A stretch of DNA of 64,000 bases. Source: Planctomycetota bacterium. Lineage in GTDB: Bacteria; Planctomycetota; SZUA-567; H5-PLA8. Positions 51,329 through 60,804 of this stretch are shown here, one piece after another. Made by a program: the position numbers and the translations under genes. The stretch covers positions 1 to 64,000 of the forward strand of contig JACQFI010000037.1 in the NCBI GenBank assembly GCA_016200135.1. Direction: 5' to 3'. The notes under the pieces were generated by a model, which was not told the origin of the DNA, ran no database searches, and saw nothing but the letters and a program-made list of their open reading frames with translations. The stretch's first letter is position 1. Each line of letters begins with the position of its first letter.

Positions 51329-54124
51329 TTATTTTGCCGAAAACGCGGCGATGTGCTTCGCAAGCTCGGCGCGGAAGGCGGTCCATTCGCCGGGCTTGAG
51401 CGCGGCGCTGCTTTCCTCACCGAGTTTGACCGCGGCGAGCGAACCCGCAAGGAAGTCTTCGGCGGCCTTGGCTTCGGCGGCCTTCGCGCCGGACTTCTTC
51501 GCGGCCTCGATGCGCGCCTGCAGCGTCTTCAGATAGCGGTAGTCGTTCACGCCTTGCGCCGTCCGCTCCCAACCCACCGTGGACGCGATGCCGTTTTTGC
51601 TCGGATAGGTCTGCGCCCACGAGCCCTCCGTATCCGAGAAGTCGTAGTACGCGTCGGAGTTCACGTACTGGTATCCGTTGCGCAGGAAACCGGTCAGGCC
51701 TTTCTGATGCGCGACGAAGAGCCAGCGGCCGATGTCCTGCCGCGCGCCGCCGCCGGTATAGGTCCACGCTTCCTTGCCATTCTCGACGCACCACTGGATC
51801 GACTCGTCGTTGTGGTGAGCGATGCTGATGCCCGCCGTCTTGAAATACTTGTCGCGGCCACCGCCGGGCGAGTAGTACCCGCTGAACTTCGTGTTTGGCG
51901 CGGCTTTCACGTGCAATTCGAGGAACTGGAACGCGTCCTCCACGTTGCCGAATTCGGGGCGCGGTTCGTCCAAGAGGTAATAGCTGCGCGGCGGCCAGCT
52001 CTTCTCTTTTGCGTGCCGCTCTACCTCCTCGTACACGGCCTTGACCAGTTCGGCGAAGCCGATCCCGAACTGCTGCTTGGCGTGCTTCTCGTTCTCGGCC
52101 ATGCAACCCTTGCCCTGCGAGCGCCAATACGATGCGTCGAACCCTTGGTAACCGTCGCCGCGTTGGGTCAGGCCGTACTTCACTGCGAGCGCCATCCAGC
52201 GGTCCGCGTCGGCGAAATCGATCTCGGCCTTGCCGTCTTTCACCGCCTTGACGGCAAAACCCGGGCCGCCGGTCACCGCGTTCATGCCGTGTTCAGCCTG
52301 GTCGCGCAGCACTTCGTCCGCGACCTTCCACCAACGTTCCTCGAGCCCCGGCCTCCAATTCCGCCAATGGCCACCGGTGGTTCCGGTGCAGGAGATGGTG
52401 AAGTCGCCCGCCGGATCCAGCTTGAACGGCAGGACCGTGAGCGTGACCGGCATGGCGCTCTTGCCGCCGCCCGCGTCGAGACTCAGTTCGCCTTTGTACT
52501 CGCCCGCGGCGGCGTCCGGCGGAACTTTGAGCGTGAGCCACACGCCTTGGCTGACGCCGGGATAAAGCGTGAGCGCCTCGAACGGCTGCAGGATGCGCGG
52601 CTCCAGATGCATCGAGTTCCCCGAGCGCGCGTAGAAGTGCCGGACCTTGCGGAGTTCGACTGCGGACGACGGAATCTTCGCGCCGCCGGGCCCCGTGAGA
52701 TCGGAGGCTGAGACTTTGATGCCGGTGGTTTTCTTGAGCGGATAGAACCCGATCTGCGCCGCTTCGCGTTCGTCCGGGCAGGCCGTGAGCGCGACGCCCG
52801 CGCCGCGCTGCGCATCGTTCGGCGCGTACGCGCAGGTTACGTCTTCCTGCGTATGGCACGCAAACGCGATGAATCCGCGCTTCTCGTCCTCGGCCGCCGG
52901 CTTGGGCGCTTCGGCGTTGGGCTTTGGGAGCATCTTCGTCACCGCGCCGTCGAAGAGTTCCTTGCGGCGCTTGTCGAGCGCCTCCAGGTACGCCTTGCCC
53001 TCGGCGGCCTTGGCCTTGGGATACGCGACGAGCCACGCAATGGCGCCCGGCCCGCGGTCGGTCTGCACGGAGATCTCCAGCTTGCCGTCGGCCGCGGCTT
53101 CGGCCTCGAAGGACCGCACGGGCAGCGCGGGCTTCACGCGCTCTTCCCAAAGATCCGTGGACGGCAAATCCTCCGCGTCTTCAAAGCGCAGATAACGCGA
53201 CTTGAGGAACGTTTCGCCGCCGAGATTTTCCTCGGAGATCTGCTTGCCGTTAATCGCAATCGTGCGGTGGCCGAAGATCTGCGGCGTCTGCCATTCGCCG
53301 AAGGTATCGACCACCATCTGGACGATGTAGGTCCCCGCGCCGGACTTCATATCGACGGTGAAGGACTCGCCGGAGCCGAAGTCGCCGCCGAGGTCGTCGG
53401 GGTTGGCCACGCGACTGAAGCGGCCCGGCGCCTTCCAGCCGAAACCGGCCTTGGGGTCGTACAGGGTTTTCTCGTTCACGCCCGTGAAGCCCGGAAAGAC
53501 CCCCGAGACTTGCGGGCCGAAGTCGAACGCCTGCAGGCCTTCGACCTTCGGCAGGCCATCGTTCTCCATGCGCAGCGCGTCGAAGAAAAGGATCACTGGA
53601 TTCGGGCGCTGGTGCGGATGCAGGAAGATCCCGAAGAACACCAAGTCCCGCGCGTTCAGCGGGCGGCGTTCGTTCCAGTTGTTCGAGTTCGAGCAGAGCA
53701 GGCCGGTGAGGTTCAGGCGCAGCGTGGACCAGCCCGGCGGCGCGACGAGGCGATCCTCGTTGTAGCGCGAGCCGTAGTCCTTGCTCTTGGCGTCCCCCGC
53801 GTTGGCGCCCATGGCGACGGGGAAGTCCTGCGGATTGAAGATATCGAGCGTAAGGATCGGGAACTCGGCAAAGCGTTCGTGAATCGTCTTGAGGAACTCC
53901 GGTTTCTCGATGCGCAGGCACGGGTAGCCTTTGCCGTCGTGCACGATCTTCAGCGCGTAGTCGCCGCGCTTGGCGTGTTCCTTGGCGATCGTGACGGCGG
54001 GAGCATTCTCAAAAACCTTGTCCGCATCTTTCTCGAAATCGGCGAGCAGCACTTCGGATTCGGCGGCGTGCAGCGTAACGGCGATGAATGCCGCGAAGAG
54101 CGGCGTAAGGAATTCGATGCGCAC
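51329..54124 (-). CDS. Exported DUF4091/GH123-like protein
   Basis: 931 residues with a signal peptide (FLTPLFAAFIAVTLHA). The N-terminus has galactose-binding-like sandwich regions (ADFEKDADKVFENAPAV; FFDALRMEND). The second half resembles DUF4091/GH123 glycosidases: LEPRILQPFEALTLYPGVSQG...DAAAGEYKGELSL followed by a barrel with YYLLDEPRPEFGNVEDAFQFLELH, which carries the conserved acidic pair of this group. Probable secreted hexosaminidase-like enzyme. The start is GTG with GGAGG seven bases upstream. It lies upstream of the broken heparinase gene. Confidence 0.8.
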   Translation of the reverse strand: MRIEFLTPLFAAFIAVTLHAAESEVLLADFEKDADKVFENAPAVTIAKEHAKRGDYALKIVHDGKGYPCLRIEKPEFLKTIHERFAEFPILTLDIFNPQDFPVAMGANAGDAKSKDYGSRYNEDRLVAPPGWSTLRLNLTGLLCSNSNNWNERRPLNARDLVFFGIFLHPHQRPNPVILFFDALRMENDGLPKVEGLQAFDFGPQVSGVFPGFTGVNEKTLYDPKAGFGWKAPGRFSRVANPDDLGGDFGSGESFTVDMKSGAGTYIVQMVVDTFGEWQTPQIFGHRTIAINGKQISEENLGGETFLKSRYLRFEDAEDLPSTDLWEERVKPALPVRSFEAEAAADGKLEISVQTDRGPGAIAWLVAYPKAKAAEGKAYLEALDKRRKELFDGAVTKMLPKPNAEAPKPAAEDEKRGFIAFACHTQEDVTCAYAPNDAQRGAGVALTACPDEREAAQIGFYPLKKTTGIKVSASDLTGPGGAKIPSSAVELRKVRHFYARSGNSMHLEPRILQPFEALTLYPGVSQGVWLTLKVPPDAAAGEYKGELSLDAGGGKSAMPVTLTVLPFKLDPAGDFTISCTGTTGGHWRNWRPGLEERWWKVADEVLRDQAEHGMNAVTGGPGFAVKAVKDGKAEIDFADADRWMALAVKYGLTQRGDGYQGFDASYWRSQGKGCMAENEKHAKQQFGIGFAELVKAVYEEVERHAKEKSWPPRSYYLLDEPRPEFGNVEDAFQFLELHVKAAPNTKFSGYYSPGGGRDKYFKTAGISIAHHNDESIQWCVENGKEAWTYTGGGARQDIGRWLFVAHQKGLTGFLRNGYQYVNSDAYYDFSDTEGSWAQTYPSKNGIASTVGWERTAQGVNDYRYLKTLQARIEAAKKSGAKAAEAKAAEDFLAGSLAAVKLGEESSAALKPGEWTAFRAELAKHIAAFSAK

Positions 54125-54286
54125 GGTGGTGCCTCCCGAAGAACGATTGCGAGTGCCAAAACTTACAGAGGAACACGTTTCCTTGAAAACTTAGAGGCGC
54201 CAAAGCCTTCGATTCCTTCGCAGGAAATGAGCGGGTAACGGCGGAGACTTCATCGCATACACCGGGCAATGAAAAGAGGACGAAGC

Positions 54287-56080
54287 TTAGCGATTGGCGA
54301 GGACCGAATCTGCGTGGGCGTCTTCGCTGAGCGCCTCGGCGGGATCGTGGAAGAGCATGCTTTCGGGGATGGGACCGCGCGGGCCATCCTTGGCCTTGAG
54401 CTGAACGCTGAGGCCCATGGGGACCGAATAATTGAAGTACTCGAGCCAGAACCGGTGCAGGCCGGCCTTCAGGTCCAGTTGCTTGGCGGCCTCCTTCATG
54501 CCGTGCCGGCCGTCGTTGTCCACGGCCAGTTCGCCATCGATGTACAGGCGCGAGCCGTCGTCGGAACTCAGGAAGAAGGTGTGCGGGCCGTCCTCGGCGA
54601 TCTTGACATAGCCGCTGAAGATCGCGGCGCACGCGCCGGAGAACGGCCAGTCGGGCATGCCCTGCCCGGGCTGCAGCGGCTGCATCGCGCCAAAGTCCAG
54701 GTTAATCTCGGCGCGGCGGCAGGTGGGCACGTCCTTCACGTTGGCGTACGTGGGCACTTTATCGAAATACTCCGCCCACACGCCCGGCTGCAGGCCCGCT
54801 TCGGATTCCGGGGCCGGGCCCTTGGGCGGCGCGCGCTTGGCGATCTTCTGGTCCTCGGGCGTATCGAAGAAGATGCCCGCCAGCACCGCGTTGTAGTTGT
54901 TGAGGTTCGTGAATTTTAGGTCCACCGAGCCGCTGATCTCGTAGTTCAGCCAGACGCCGTTGTCCATCTTGTCGACATCGACCGCATGGAGCACTTTCTC
55001 GTCGGCCATCACATCCACGCGCTGCCGCCGGCCCAGCTTGTCCCCGTCCAGACAGTAGACGGAGAGGCGGTACGTGACCGGCCGGAGGGTCCGGATCGAG
55101 ACCGTGAAATCCGAGCCCGAGTACTCGCAGACCTTGTAGCGGCGCGCAGGATCGACAGGATCTTCCAGGCCGCGCGGGTCCTGATCGACGGCCCAGACGC
55201 AGTGGTCCCCGGAACTCGCGACCTCGCCGATGTAATCGGGCAGCTTGAGATCGTGCTGGCCGCCGCCGTTCTTGTTGAAGATGACGTAGCCGTCCTTGCC
55301 CACGGTCTTCTTCCAGGTGCCGCTGCGCTTGTCGTCCCGGGAGAGAAAGTGCGCCGTGGGTTTGGCCTCTTCCGGAGCGGCTTCGGAACCTTTGCTGGAG
55401 ACCTTCCGCGCGGCCAATGGTCCCTTGCCGTCTTCGTGCGCGGCCTTGGGCGCGTCCGCGCCGCCGCCCGGCTTGAGCAGCCAGAGCCACGCGGTCGAAG
55501 CGGCCAATGCAACGCATGCGACCGCGAGCAACGCGACGATCGCCGTCCAGCGCTTGCGTTCGCTTCCCGGCGCAGCCTGCGGCTTGGCGTGAACTGAGAC
55601 TACGGCCTTCTTCTCGGGCGCAGCGGCGGCGGATGTCTTGACCGCTTCCGGCGGCGGAGCCACGGCCGCTTTGCGGTCCGAGGCCGGTTTTGCATGCGCT
55701 CCGGAGATTCTCTTGGGTGCCGTGGCCGAGGCGGGAGCAGCGGCGGCGGTTGGCCGCGCATGGCCGCCCGATGCCCGGCGAGGCGCGCCGGCCGCCGCGG
55801 GCTTGGGCGCTTCGGAAACAGGGCGCGCATGGCCGCCGGAGACTCTTCGCGGGACAGGCGCCGGAGCGGCGGCTTGAACTCTTGGCGCGGGCGCGGCGGC
55901 GGGCGCTTTGACCGCCGGCTGCGCAGGCGCGCGTTCGGACGGCTTCCGCGCCACGGCTTGCGGGGGCACGCCTGCTCCGCCGGACGCGCGCTTTTGCGGC
56001 GGATGGCTGCCCGAGACGCGCCGCGGCGCGTTCTTGTTCCGTGGGTCCATCCCGCGGCGATCCGGTCCTTGCAGTGCCAT
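54287..56080 (-). CDS. Membrane protein with (R/K)RxSG repeats and a PA14 domain
   Basis: 597 residues. The N-terminal 175 residues are Pro/Ala-rich and contain five (R/K)R-x-S-G motifs at 20-24, 30-34, 78-82, 101-105 and 123-127, three of them within RR/KR-x-SGxHA(R/K)P. A transmembrane helix (about 179-202) follows. Outside are a beta-rich region (about 245-420) and a PA14 domain (about 436-570; GVWAEYFDKV, GYVKIAEDGPHTFFLSSDDG, LYIDGELAVDNDG) that binds glycans. The basic-serine motifs resemble Arg-directed Ser/Thr kinase sites on the cytoplasmic side. It is paralogous to the next gene upstream. Confidence 0.82.
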   Translation of the reverse strand: MALQGPDRRGMDPRNKNAPRRVSGSHPPQKRASGGAGVPPQAVARKPSERAPAQPAVKAPAAAPAPRVQAAAPAPVPRRVSGGHARPVSEAPKPAAAGAPRRASGGHARPTAAAAPASATAPKRISGAHAKPASDRKAAVAPPPEAVKTSAAAAPEKKAVVSVHAKPQAAPGSERKRWTAIVALLAVACVALAASTAWLWLLKPGGGADAPKAAHEDGKGPLAARKVSSKGSEAAPEEAKPTAHFLSRDDKRSGTWKKTVGKDGYVIFNKNGGGQHDLKLPDYIGEVASSGDHCVWAVDQDPRGLEDPVDPARRYKVCEYSGSDFTVSIRTLRPVTYRLSVYCLDGDKLGRRQRVDVMADEKVLHAVDVDKMDNGVWLNYEISGSVDLKFTNLNNYNAVLAGIFFDTPEDQKIAKRAPPKGPAPESEAGLQPGVWAEYFDKVPTYANVKDVPTCRRAEINLDFGAMQPLQPGQGMPDWPFSGACAAIFSGYVKIAEDGPHTFFLSSDDGSRLYIDGELAVDNDGRHGMKEAAKQLDLKAGLHRFWLEYFNYSVPMGLSVQLKAKDGPRGPIPESMLFHDPAEALSEDAHADSVLANR

Positions 56081-56099
56081 GCCGTCGCGCGCTCCGCTT

Positions 56100-57371
56100 C
56101 TACGGACGTCTCTTTTCCGCCGGATTATGAAAGACCATCTCCGGCGGAATCGCCTTCCGGTCGTCCGCTTTGGGCTTGTAATGCAGTTGCAGGCCCATGG
56201 GACCGCCGGCGTTGAAGTAACACATCCAGACGCGATGCAGCCCGGGACTGAGGTCCAGTTGGCCCCACAGTTCCGTCATGCCGTGCATGCCGTCGTTGTC
56301 GATCAACAGCTCGCCGTCGATGTACAGTTTCGAGCCGTCGTCGGAGACCAGAAAGAACGTGTAGAGGTCCTGCTTGTCGATCTTGAGATAGCCCGAGAAG
56401 ATCGCCGCGCACGAACCGCCCATCGGCCAGCCTTTAAGGCCCTGACCTGGCGCCTGGGGCGGAGGCATCGAACCGAAATCGAATTTCGTCTCAGGGCGCT
56501 CCAGCAGCGGCTTGTCCTCGATGGTCGGATAGCCTTCGATGTCGTCGTAGTATTCGGCCCACAAACCCGGATGCAGGTCCGCCACCGCGGGCAGCGCGCC
56601 GTCCTTCGGCGCCTTCCGCAGCGGAATCACCGGGCCGTCGTCGTAGCCTTCGATTTCGACAATGTGAAGGTAGCTGTTCGCCGTGCTGGTCAAACCCTTG
56701 ATGCGCACGGCTTGCACCGGCTGCGGATTGAAATGGATATCCTGCCAGCTCTTGCATTCCTTCTTGCTCGCGTCCTCGATCATCTTCCAGGTCTTGCCGT
56801 CGGGCGAGACAAACGCCTGGTAGGTGTACGAGCGCTCGTCCTTGTCCCAGAGCAGGAAGCGAATGCGGGAGATCTCGACGGGCTTGGGCAGCGTCACCAC
56901 GCAGCCCTGGAGTTGCTTGTTGTTCATGTCGTACGAGGAGTAGCCGTTGTTGCCGTCGTACTCGGTGCTGTTCCCGTCGATCATGGTCTCAGGACGGTCG
57001 CACCCGCTCGCCTTCGCGCCGCGCGAGGCCAGGAAGTAGTTCCCGCCGCGCTGTTTCTTTTTGTGCGCCGTACTCGCTTGCGCCGGGGAGGTTCCCTTTG
57101 AGGCCGGAGTTTCCGCTTCCGCGCCGTGCTCCGCCGGAGCCGCGGGGCTCGCATTGCTGGTCCCGCCAAACAGCTTCACGGCCGACGCGCCGGCAAGAAT
57201 TACGCACAAGGCGCCCAAAACCATGACGATCTTCTTTAAGGAGCGCGCATCCTTGCCCGACGAAACAGACGCTTTTCCGGCGGAAGACTCTTCAGCCGGA
57301 ACAGGCTGTTCCTCTTCGCCGGAATGCACGTCGTTTGGTTCAGCGTCAGACACGTTCAAGAGTTCCCCCAA
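56100..57371 (-). CDS. Membrane-anchored discoidin plus PA14 protein
   Basis: 423 residues. An acidic cytoplasmic N-terminus is followed by a transmembrane helix (about 47-68), a Ser/Ala linker, an F5/8 type C (discoidin)-like domain (about 115-250; DGNSTEYDGNNGYSSYDM, RIRFLLWDKDERSYTYQAF) and a PA14 domain (about 275-400; FSGYLKIDKQDLYTFFLVSDDG). The PA14 half is paralogous to that in the adjacent gene 20 bases downstream. The start is TTG with AAGG upstream; other TTG and GTG codons nearby could also serve. Likely a surface glycan-binding protein. Confidence 0.8.
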   Translation of the reverse strand: MGELLNVSDAEPNDVHSGEEEQPVPAEESSAGKASVSSGKDARSLKKIVMVLGALCVILAGASAVKLFGGTSNASPAAPAEHGAEAETPASKGTSPAQASTAHKKKQRGGNYFLASRGAKASGCDRPETMIDGNSTEYDGNNGYSSYDMNNKQLQGCVVTLPKPVEISRIRFLLWDKDERSYTYQAFVSPDGKTWKMIEDASKKECKSWQDIHFNPQPVQAVRIKGLTSTANSYLHIVEIEGYDDGPVIPLRKAPKDGALPAVADLHPGLWAEYYDDIEGYPTIEDKPLLERPETKFDFGSMPPPQAPGQGLKGWPMGGSCAAIFSGYLKIDKQDLYTFFLVSDDGSKLYIDGELLIDNDGMHGMTELWGQLDLSPGLHRVWMCYFNAGGPMGLQLHYKPKADDRKAIPPEMVFHNPAEKRRP

Positions 57372-57733
57372 CTCTGGGCCTTACTTCTATCATTGTGCAT
57401 CCAGACTTTCAAAAACACAATAATCATAGGTCCTTTGGATAACAGGTCTAATGTTTTCTCAGTCCTAGTTTAATGGGTTTAATGGGATATAGAACCGAGT
57501 TCCTCCTGCCTAAGTTACCGCATTCTTTTCGCGTTTTATCTGCACATTGTTCATTAAACTATCTAGCCTGTCAGGGGTTACAACCACCCAAAAGCCATGC
57601 CGTTGACGAGTATCTTGCAGTTGTTTGTTGACCGTGCCCCTGGGTTTGCGGTTAGAATAGTTTGCGCTGCCTAAAGTCTTATGCCGATTCCGACCTAAGC
57701 AAGCATTCGAACAACCACGGTTCAGGAGATGTC
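57372..57733. other. Gene-free AT-rich region with a candidate promoter
   Basis: 362 bases, much lower in GC than the flanks, between divergent genes. No gene or long repeat is seen. The plus strand has TTGACC at 57628-57633 and TAGAAT at 57653-57658 with a 19-base gap, a possible promoter for the TlpA-like gene. Confidence 0.6.
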
Positions 57734-58642
57734 ATGCGAAACGCGTTGTATCCGATCGGACTACTCTGCTTCTGCGCGAGTTCCCTGTTTGCGCTCGACT
57801 TGGGCGATCCAGCCCCCGAGCTTCAAGTGGCCGAGTGGGTGAAGGGCGAGAAGGTCGACTTGGCCGCGGGGAAGGATAAGCACGTTTACGTGATCGAGTT
57901 CTGGGCGACGTGGTGCCCGCCGTGCCGCGAATCGATCCCGCACCTTTCCGCGATGCAGAAGAAGTACAAGGACCAGGGCGCGGTCTTCGTGGGCCTGAGC
58001 GGCGAGGATGCCGCGGAGGTCAAGCCGTTCGTGGCGCGCATGGCCGAGAACATGGATTACGCCGTCGGCATCGATAAAGAGAACAAGACCGCCGAGAAGT
58101 TCATGCTACCGTTCGGCGTACGCGGCATCCCGCATGCATTCGTCATCGACAAGTCCGGAAAGCTCGTCTGGCACGGCCACCCGCAGGGCAGCCTGGAGTG
58201 GGCGGTCCGCAAGGCCCTCGAAGGCAAGCTCGACGCGGAGACCTCCAAGTCGATGATGCAGACCGAGGAACTGATCCCGCAGTACTTCAAGCTCGCGCAG
58301 GCCGGCGAGGACGCCAAGCGCGCCATGATCGTCGGCGGGAAGATCGTCTCCGAGGGCGCCACGAATCCGGATCTACTCAGCGAGTTTGCCCTCACGATCC
58401 TGCTCGAAAAGGACCTGAACATCCGCGATACGCGCCTCGCGCTGAAGGCCGCCAAGTCGGCCTTTGAAGCGACCGGCGGCAAGGAACTCGTGCCGTCCGT
58501 GGCGTATGCGCGCGCGCTCTTCGAGAGCGGCAGCAAGGCCGAGGCTGTCGTGCAGCAGAAAGAGGCGCTCAAACTCTGCAAGAACGCGGACCAGGTTGCC
58601 CTGATCGAGAAGGACCTGAAGGAGTTCGAGGCGAAGCCTTGA
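57734..58642 (+). CDS. Exported TlpA/ResA-type thioredoxin
   Basis: 302 residues with a signal peptide (LYPIGLLCFCASSLFALD). The thioredoxin fold (about 23-165) has the redox pair C61-PP-C64 in FWATWCPPCRES and the cis-proline loop in GIPHAFVID. A helical C-terminal extension of about 130 residues (KLAQAGEDAKRAMIVGG, FESGSKAEAVVQQKEALKL) resembles TPR-like repeats and may bind a partner. It is a periplasmic thiol-disulfide reductase, usual in cytochrome maturation or disulfide control. AGGAGA lies five bases before the ATG. Confidence 0.9.
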   Translation: MRNALYPIGLLCFCASSLFALDLGDPAPELQVAEWVKGEKVDLAAGKDKHVYVIEFWATWCPPCRESIPHLSAMQKKYKDQGAVFVGLSGEDAAEVKPFVARMAENMDYAVGIDKENKTAEKFMLPFGVRGIPHAFVIDKSGKLVWHGHPQGSLEWAVRKALEGKLDAETSKSMMQTEELIPQYFKLAQAGEDAKRAMIVGGKIVSEGATNPDLLSEFALTILLEKDLNIRDTRLALKAAKSAFEATGGKELVPSVAYARALFESGSKAEAVVQQKEALKLCKNADQVALIEKDLKEFEAKP

Positions 58643-58647
58643 ACGGC

Positions 58648-58742
58648 GGGAGACAGAGGACAGGGAACAGAGAACAACAAATAAAGGCGCCCATACTGTT
58701 GGCCGTTCGCTGCCCTCTGCCCTCTGAATCCCTGTCCCCTGC
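58648..58742. repeat. Inverted word-repeat array with ACAGAGGACAGGGA vocabulary
   Basis: The left arm (58648-58677: GGAGACAGAGGACAGGGAAC...) and right arm (58709-58742: ...CTGCCCTCTGCCCTCTGAAT) are made of related words in opposite orientation, separated by about 30 bases. It lies between the TlpA-like and glycosyltransferase genes, both on the plus strand. Confidence 0.7.
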
Positions 58743-58799
58743 TTTTGCCATTCCGGCAGTAGCCGCTGCGGCTTGCGCGCTTTAAAATCCACCGAGCAC

Positions 58800-59948
58800 A
58801 TGCCCAGCGAGCCTTCGTCCAAGCTGACGATCCTCCAGCTCAACAGCGCGCGCCTCTTCGTCGGCGAGGCCGCCCATACGCTCAACCTTACCGAAGCCTT
58901 GCGCCGCGCCGGCCACACGGTGCTGCTGGGCCTGCGCGATGGCTACGCCACCCTCGAGATGGCCCGCAGCCGCGGGCTCGACCCCATCGGCTTTACGATG
59001 AAGCACCGTTGGTGGCCGTCGCACGATCTCCCTGACATGAAGAAGATCGCGCGTACCGTCCGCGAGCACGGCGTCCAGGTGATCCACGCGCACCGCGGCA
59101 AGGACCATTGGCTCGCGGTGCTCACCTCCAAGCTCCATCGCCTGAAGATTCCCGTCATCCGCACGCGCCACGTCACCACGCCCCTTCGCGATAACCTGGC
59201 CAACCGCATGCTCGCGCGCCGCACCGCGCGCCTCGTGGCCGTCTCCCGCGCCGTCGAAGCAGACGTGCGTTCCAAGAGCGTCTTTCCCGCGGATAAGATC
59301 CGGCGCATCCCCGGCGGTATCGACCTGGAACGCTTTGCGCCCGAGGCCGACCGGCGCGCGGCGCGCGAACGCCTCGGCCTGCCGCCGGACGCGCAGGTGG
59401 CGGTGTGCGTGGCGCGGTTCGAGGTCGTCAAAGCGCACCGCGTGCTGCTCGCGGCCTGGAAAGCCGTCGCGGCGGCGCATCCGAGTGCTATTCTTCTTCT
59501 CGTGGGCGACGGCTCGTTTCGCGGGGCCATCGAGGAACAGATCAAGGCGCTGAACCTGGAGGCAGCGGTGAAGCTCCTGGGCCGCCGCGATCCCGGCGAG
59601 ATCCCCGCGCTGCTCGGAGCCGCAGACTTGGGCGCGCTGAGTTCCGTCGGCTCGGAAGGCTTCTCGCGTGCGGTGCTGGAGTACATGGCGATGGCCCTGC
59701 CGGTCGTGGCCACGCGCGTGGGCGCCGTGCCGGACCTGCTCGAGGACGGCGCGAACGGGCGGCTCGTGCCGGTCGAAGATCCCGGCGCTTTGGCCAAGGG
59801 GTTGCTGGAAGTGCTCGCGCTGCCCGCCGCGCAACGCGAAGCCTGGGGCCGCGCCGGCCGCGCGCGCGCCGAGGCAAGCCACGGCTACACACATTGGGCC
59901 GAGGCCCACGAACGCCTTTATCGCGAGGTCCTGAGCGAGCATGGCTAA
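58800..59948 (+). CDS. Glycosyltransferase family 4 (GT-B), LPS-type
   Basis: 382 residues with the GT-B fold. The N-terminal acceptor domain begins ILQLNSARLFVGEAAHTLNL. The C-terminal donor domain has GGIDLERFAPEADR, VCVARFEVVKAHRVLLAAW, LLVGDGSFRGAIEEQ and the nucleotide-sugar-binding ...GSEGFSRAVLEYMAMALPVVAT. This layout is that of GT4 enzymes of LPS core or capsule synthesis. It overlaps the next gene by eight bases, so the two are translationally coupled. The sugar donor is unknown. Confidence 0.92.
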   Translation: MPSEPSSKLTILQLNSARLFVGEAAHTLNLTEALRRAGHTVLLGLRDGYATLEMARSRGLDPIGFTMKHRWWPSHDLPDMKKIARTVREHGVQVIHAHRGKDHWLAVLTSKLHRLKIPVIRTRHVTTPLRDNLANRMLARRTARLVAVSRAVEADVRSKSVFPADKIRRIPGGIDLERFAPEADRRAARERLGLPPDAQVAVCVARFEVVKAHRVLLAAWKAVAAAHPSAILLLVGDGSFRGAIEEQIKALNLEAAVKLLGRRDPGEIPALLGAADLGALSSVGSEGFSRAVLEYMAMALPVVATRVGAVPDLLEDGANGRLVPVEDPGALAKGLLEVLALPAAQREAWGRAGRARAEASHGYTHWAEAHERLYREVLSEHG

Positions 59949-60804
59949 CACCCGGGAGACGGCCATCATCGGCAGCGCGCGCATGCGCCCGCCATCGGGG
60001 CCCGTAAAGTGGCACGTTATGACCCGCGACGGCTACAAAATCCGCTGCCTGGGCCCGTACCAGCGCTTCCGCGGCCTCGACATTCCCTGGAACGACATCG
60101 ACGCGCTGGCCACCGTCACCGAGTTCGTCGCCAAGTCCAGCCGCAGCCGCAAGGTGGTCAAGCTCGCCGCGGGCCAGTTCGGCACGCCCATCGAGGTCTA
60201 CGTCAAGCGTTACAACTTCAAGACGTGGTACGGCCCGCTGCTGCGGGTGACGCGCAAGTCCCGCGCGCGCGAAGAATTTGAGCTCGGCTGGAAAGTCATG
60301 GAGGCCGGCATTCGCACGCCGCGCCCGGTCTGGCTCGCCGAAGCCGAGGGCGCGGTCTCGCACTTCAGCCTGCTGGCCACCGAAGCGATTCCCGAGTGCG
60401 AGAACGTCATCGAACGCTGGTGGCGGCTGGAGAGTGAGCCCGAACGCTGCGAGCTGCTGCTGGCGCTCGGCCGCTTTATCCTCATGTTCCACGACCGCGG
60501 CTTCTACCACGACGACTGCAAGGCCGAGCACTTCCTCGTGCTGCCCAACGCGCCCTCAACGCCGGGCGAGTTCTTCATCATCGACCTCTTGGGCTGTTCG
60601 ATGGCGAAGAGCGTCTCGCGCCTGAACCGCGCCAAGAACCTGTACCAGATCCTGCGCTCGTTCTTGCCGAAGAAGGACAACCACGGCTTCACGCCGGACC
60701 ACAAGGCCGTCCTGCTCCAGGCCTACGGCGGCTCGCTCGCCGAAGCCGCGAAGTGGTCCACCTGGATTAACCGCATCGGAAGTTTGAAGGGACACAAGGT
60801 CTGA
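59941..60804 (+). CDS. LPS kinase (WaaP/Kdo kinase family)
   Basis: 287 residues resembling lipopolysaccharide kinases (WaaP, KdkA, InaA). K89 in YVKRY is the likely ATP lysine. HDRGFYHDDCKAEHFLV (184-200) matches the catalytic HxRDL-like loop, with D191 or D192 as candidate base, and IIDLLG (213-218) provides the metal-binding D215. It would phosphorylate heptose or Kdo in the LPS core, stabilising the outer membrane. Coupling to the GT4 gene supports this. Confidence 0.85.
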   Translation: MANTRETAIIGSARMRPPSGPVKWHVMTRDGYKIRCLGPYQRFRGLDIPWNDIDALATVTEFVAKSSRSRKVVKLAAGQFGTPIEVYVKRYNFKTWYGPLLRVTRKSRAREEFELGWKVMEAGIRTPRPVWLAEAEGAVSHFSLLATEAIPECENVIERWWRLESEPERCELLLALGRFILMFHDRGFYHDDCKAEHFLVLPNAPSTPGEFFIIDLLGCSMAKSVSRLNRAKNLYQILRSFLPKKDNHGFTPDHKAVLLQAYGGSLAEAAKWSTWINRIGSLKGHKV

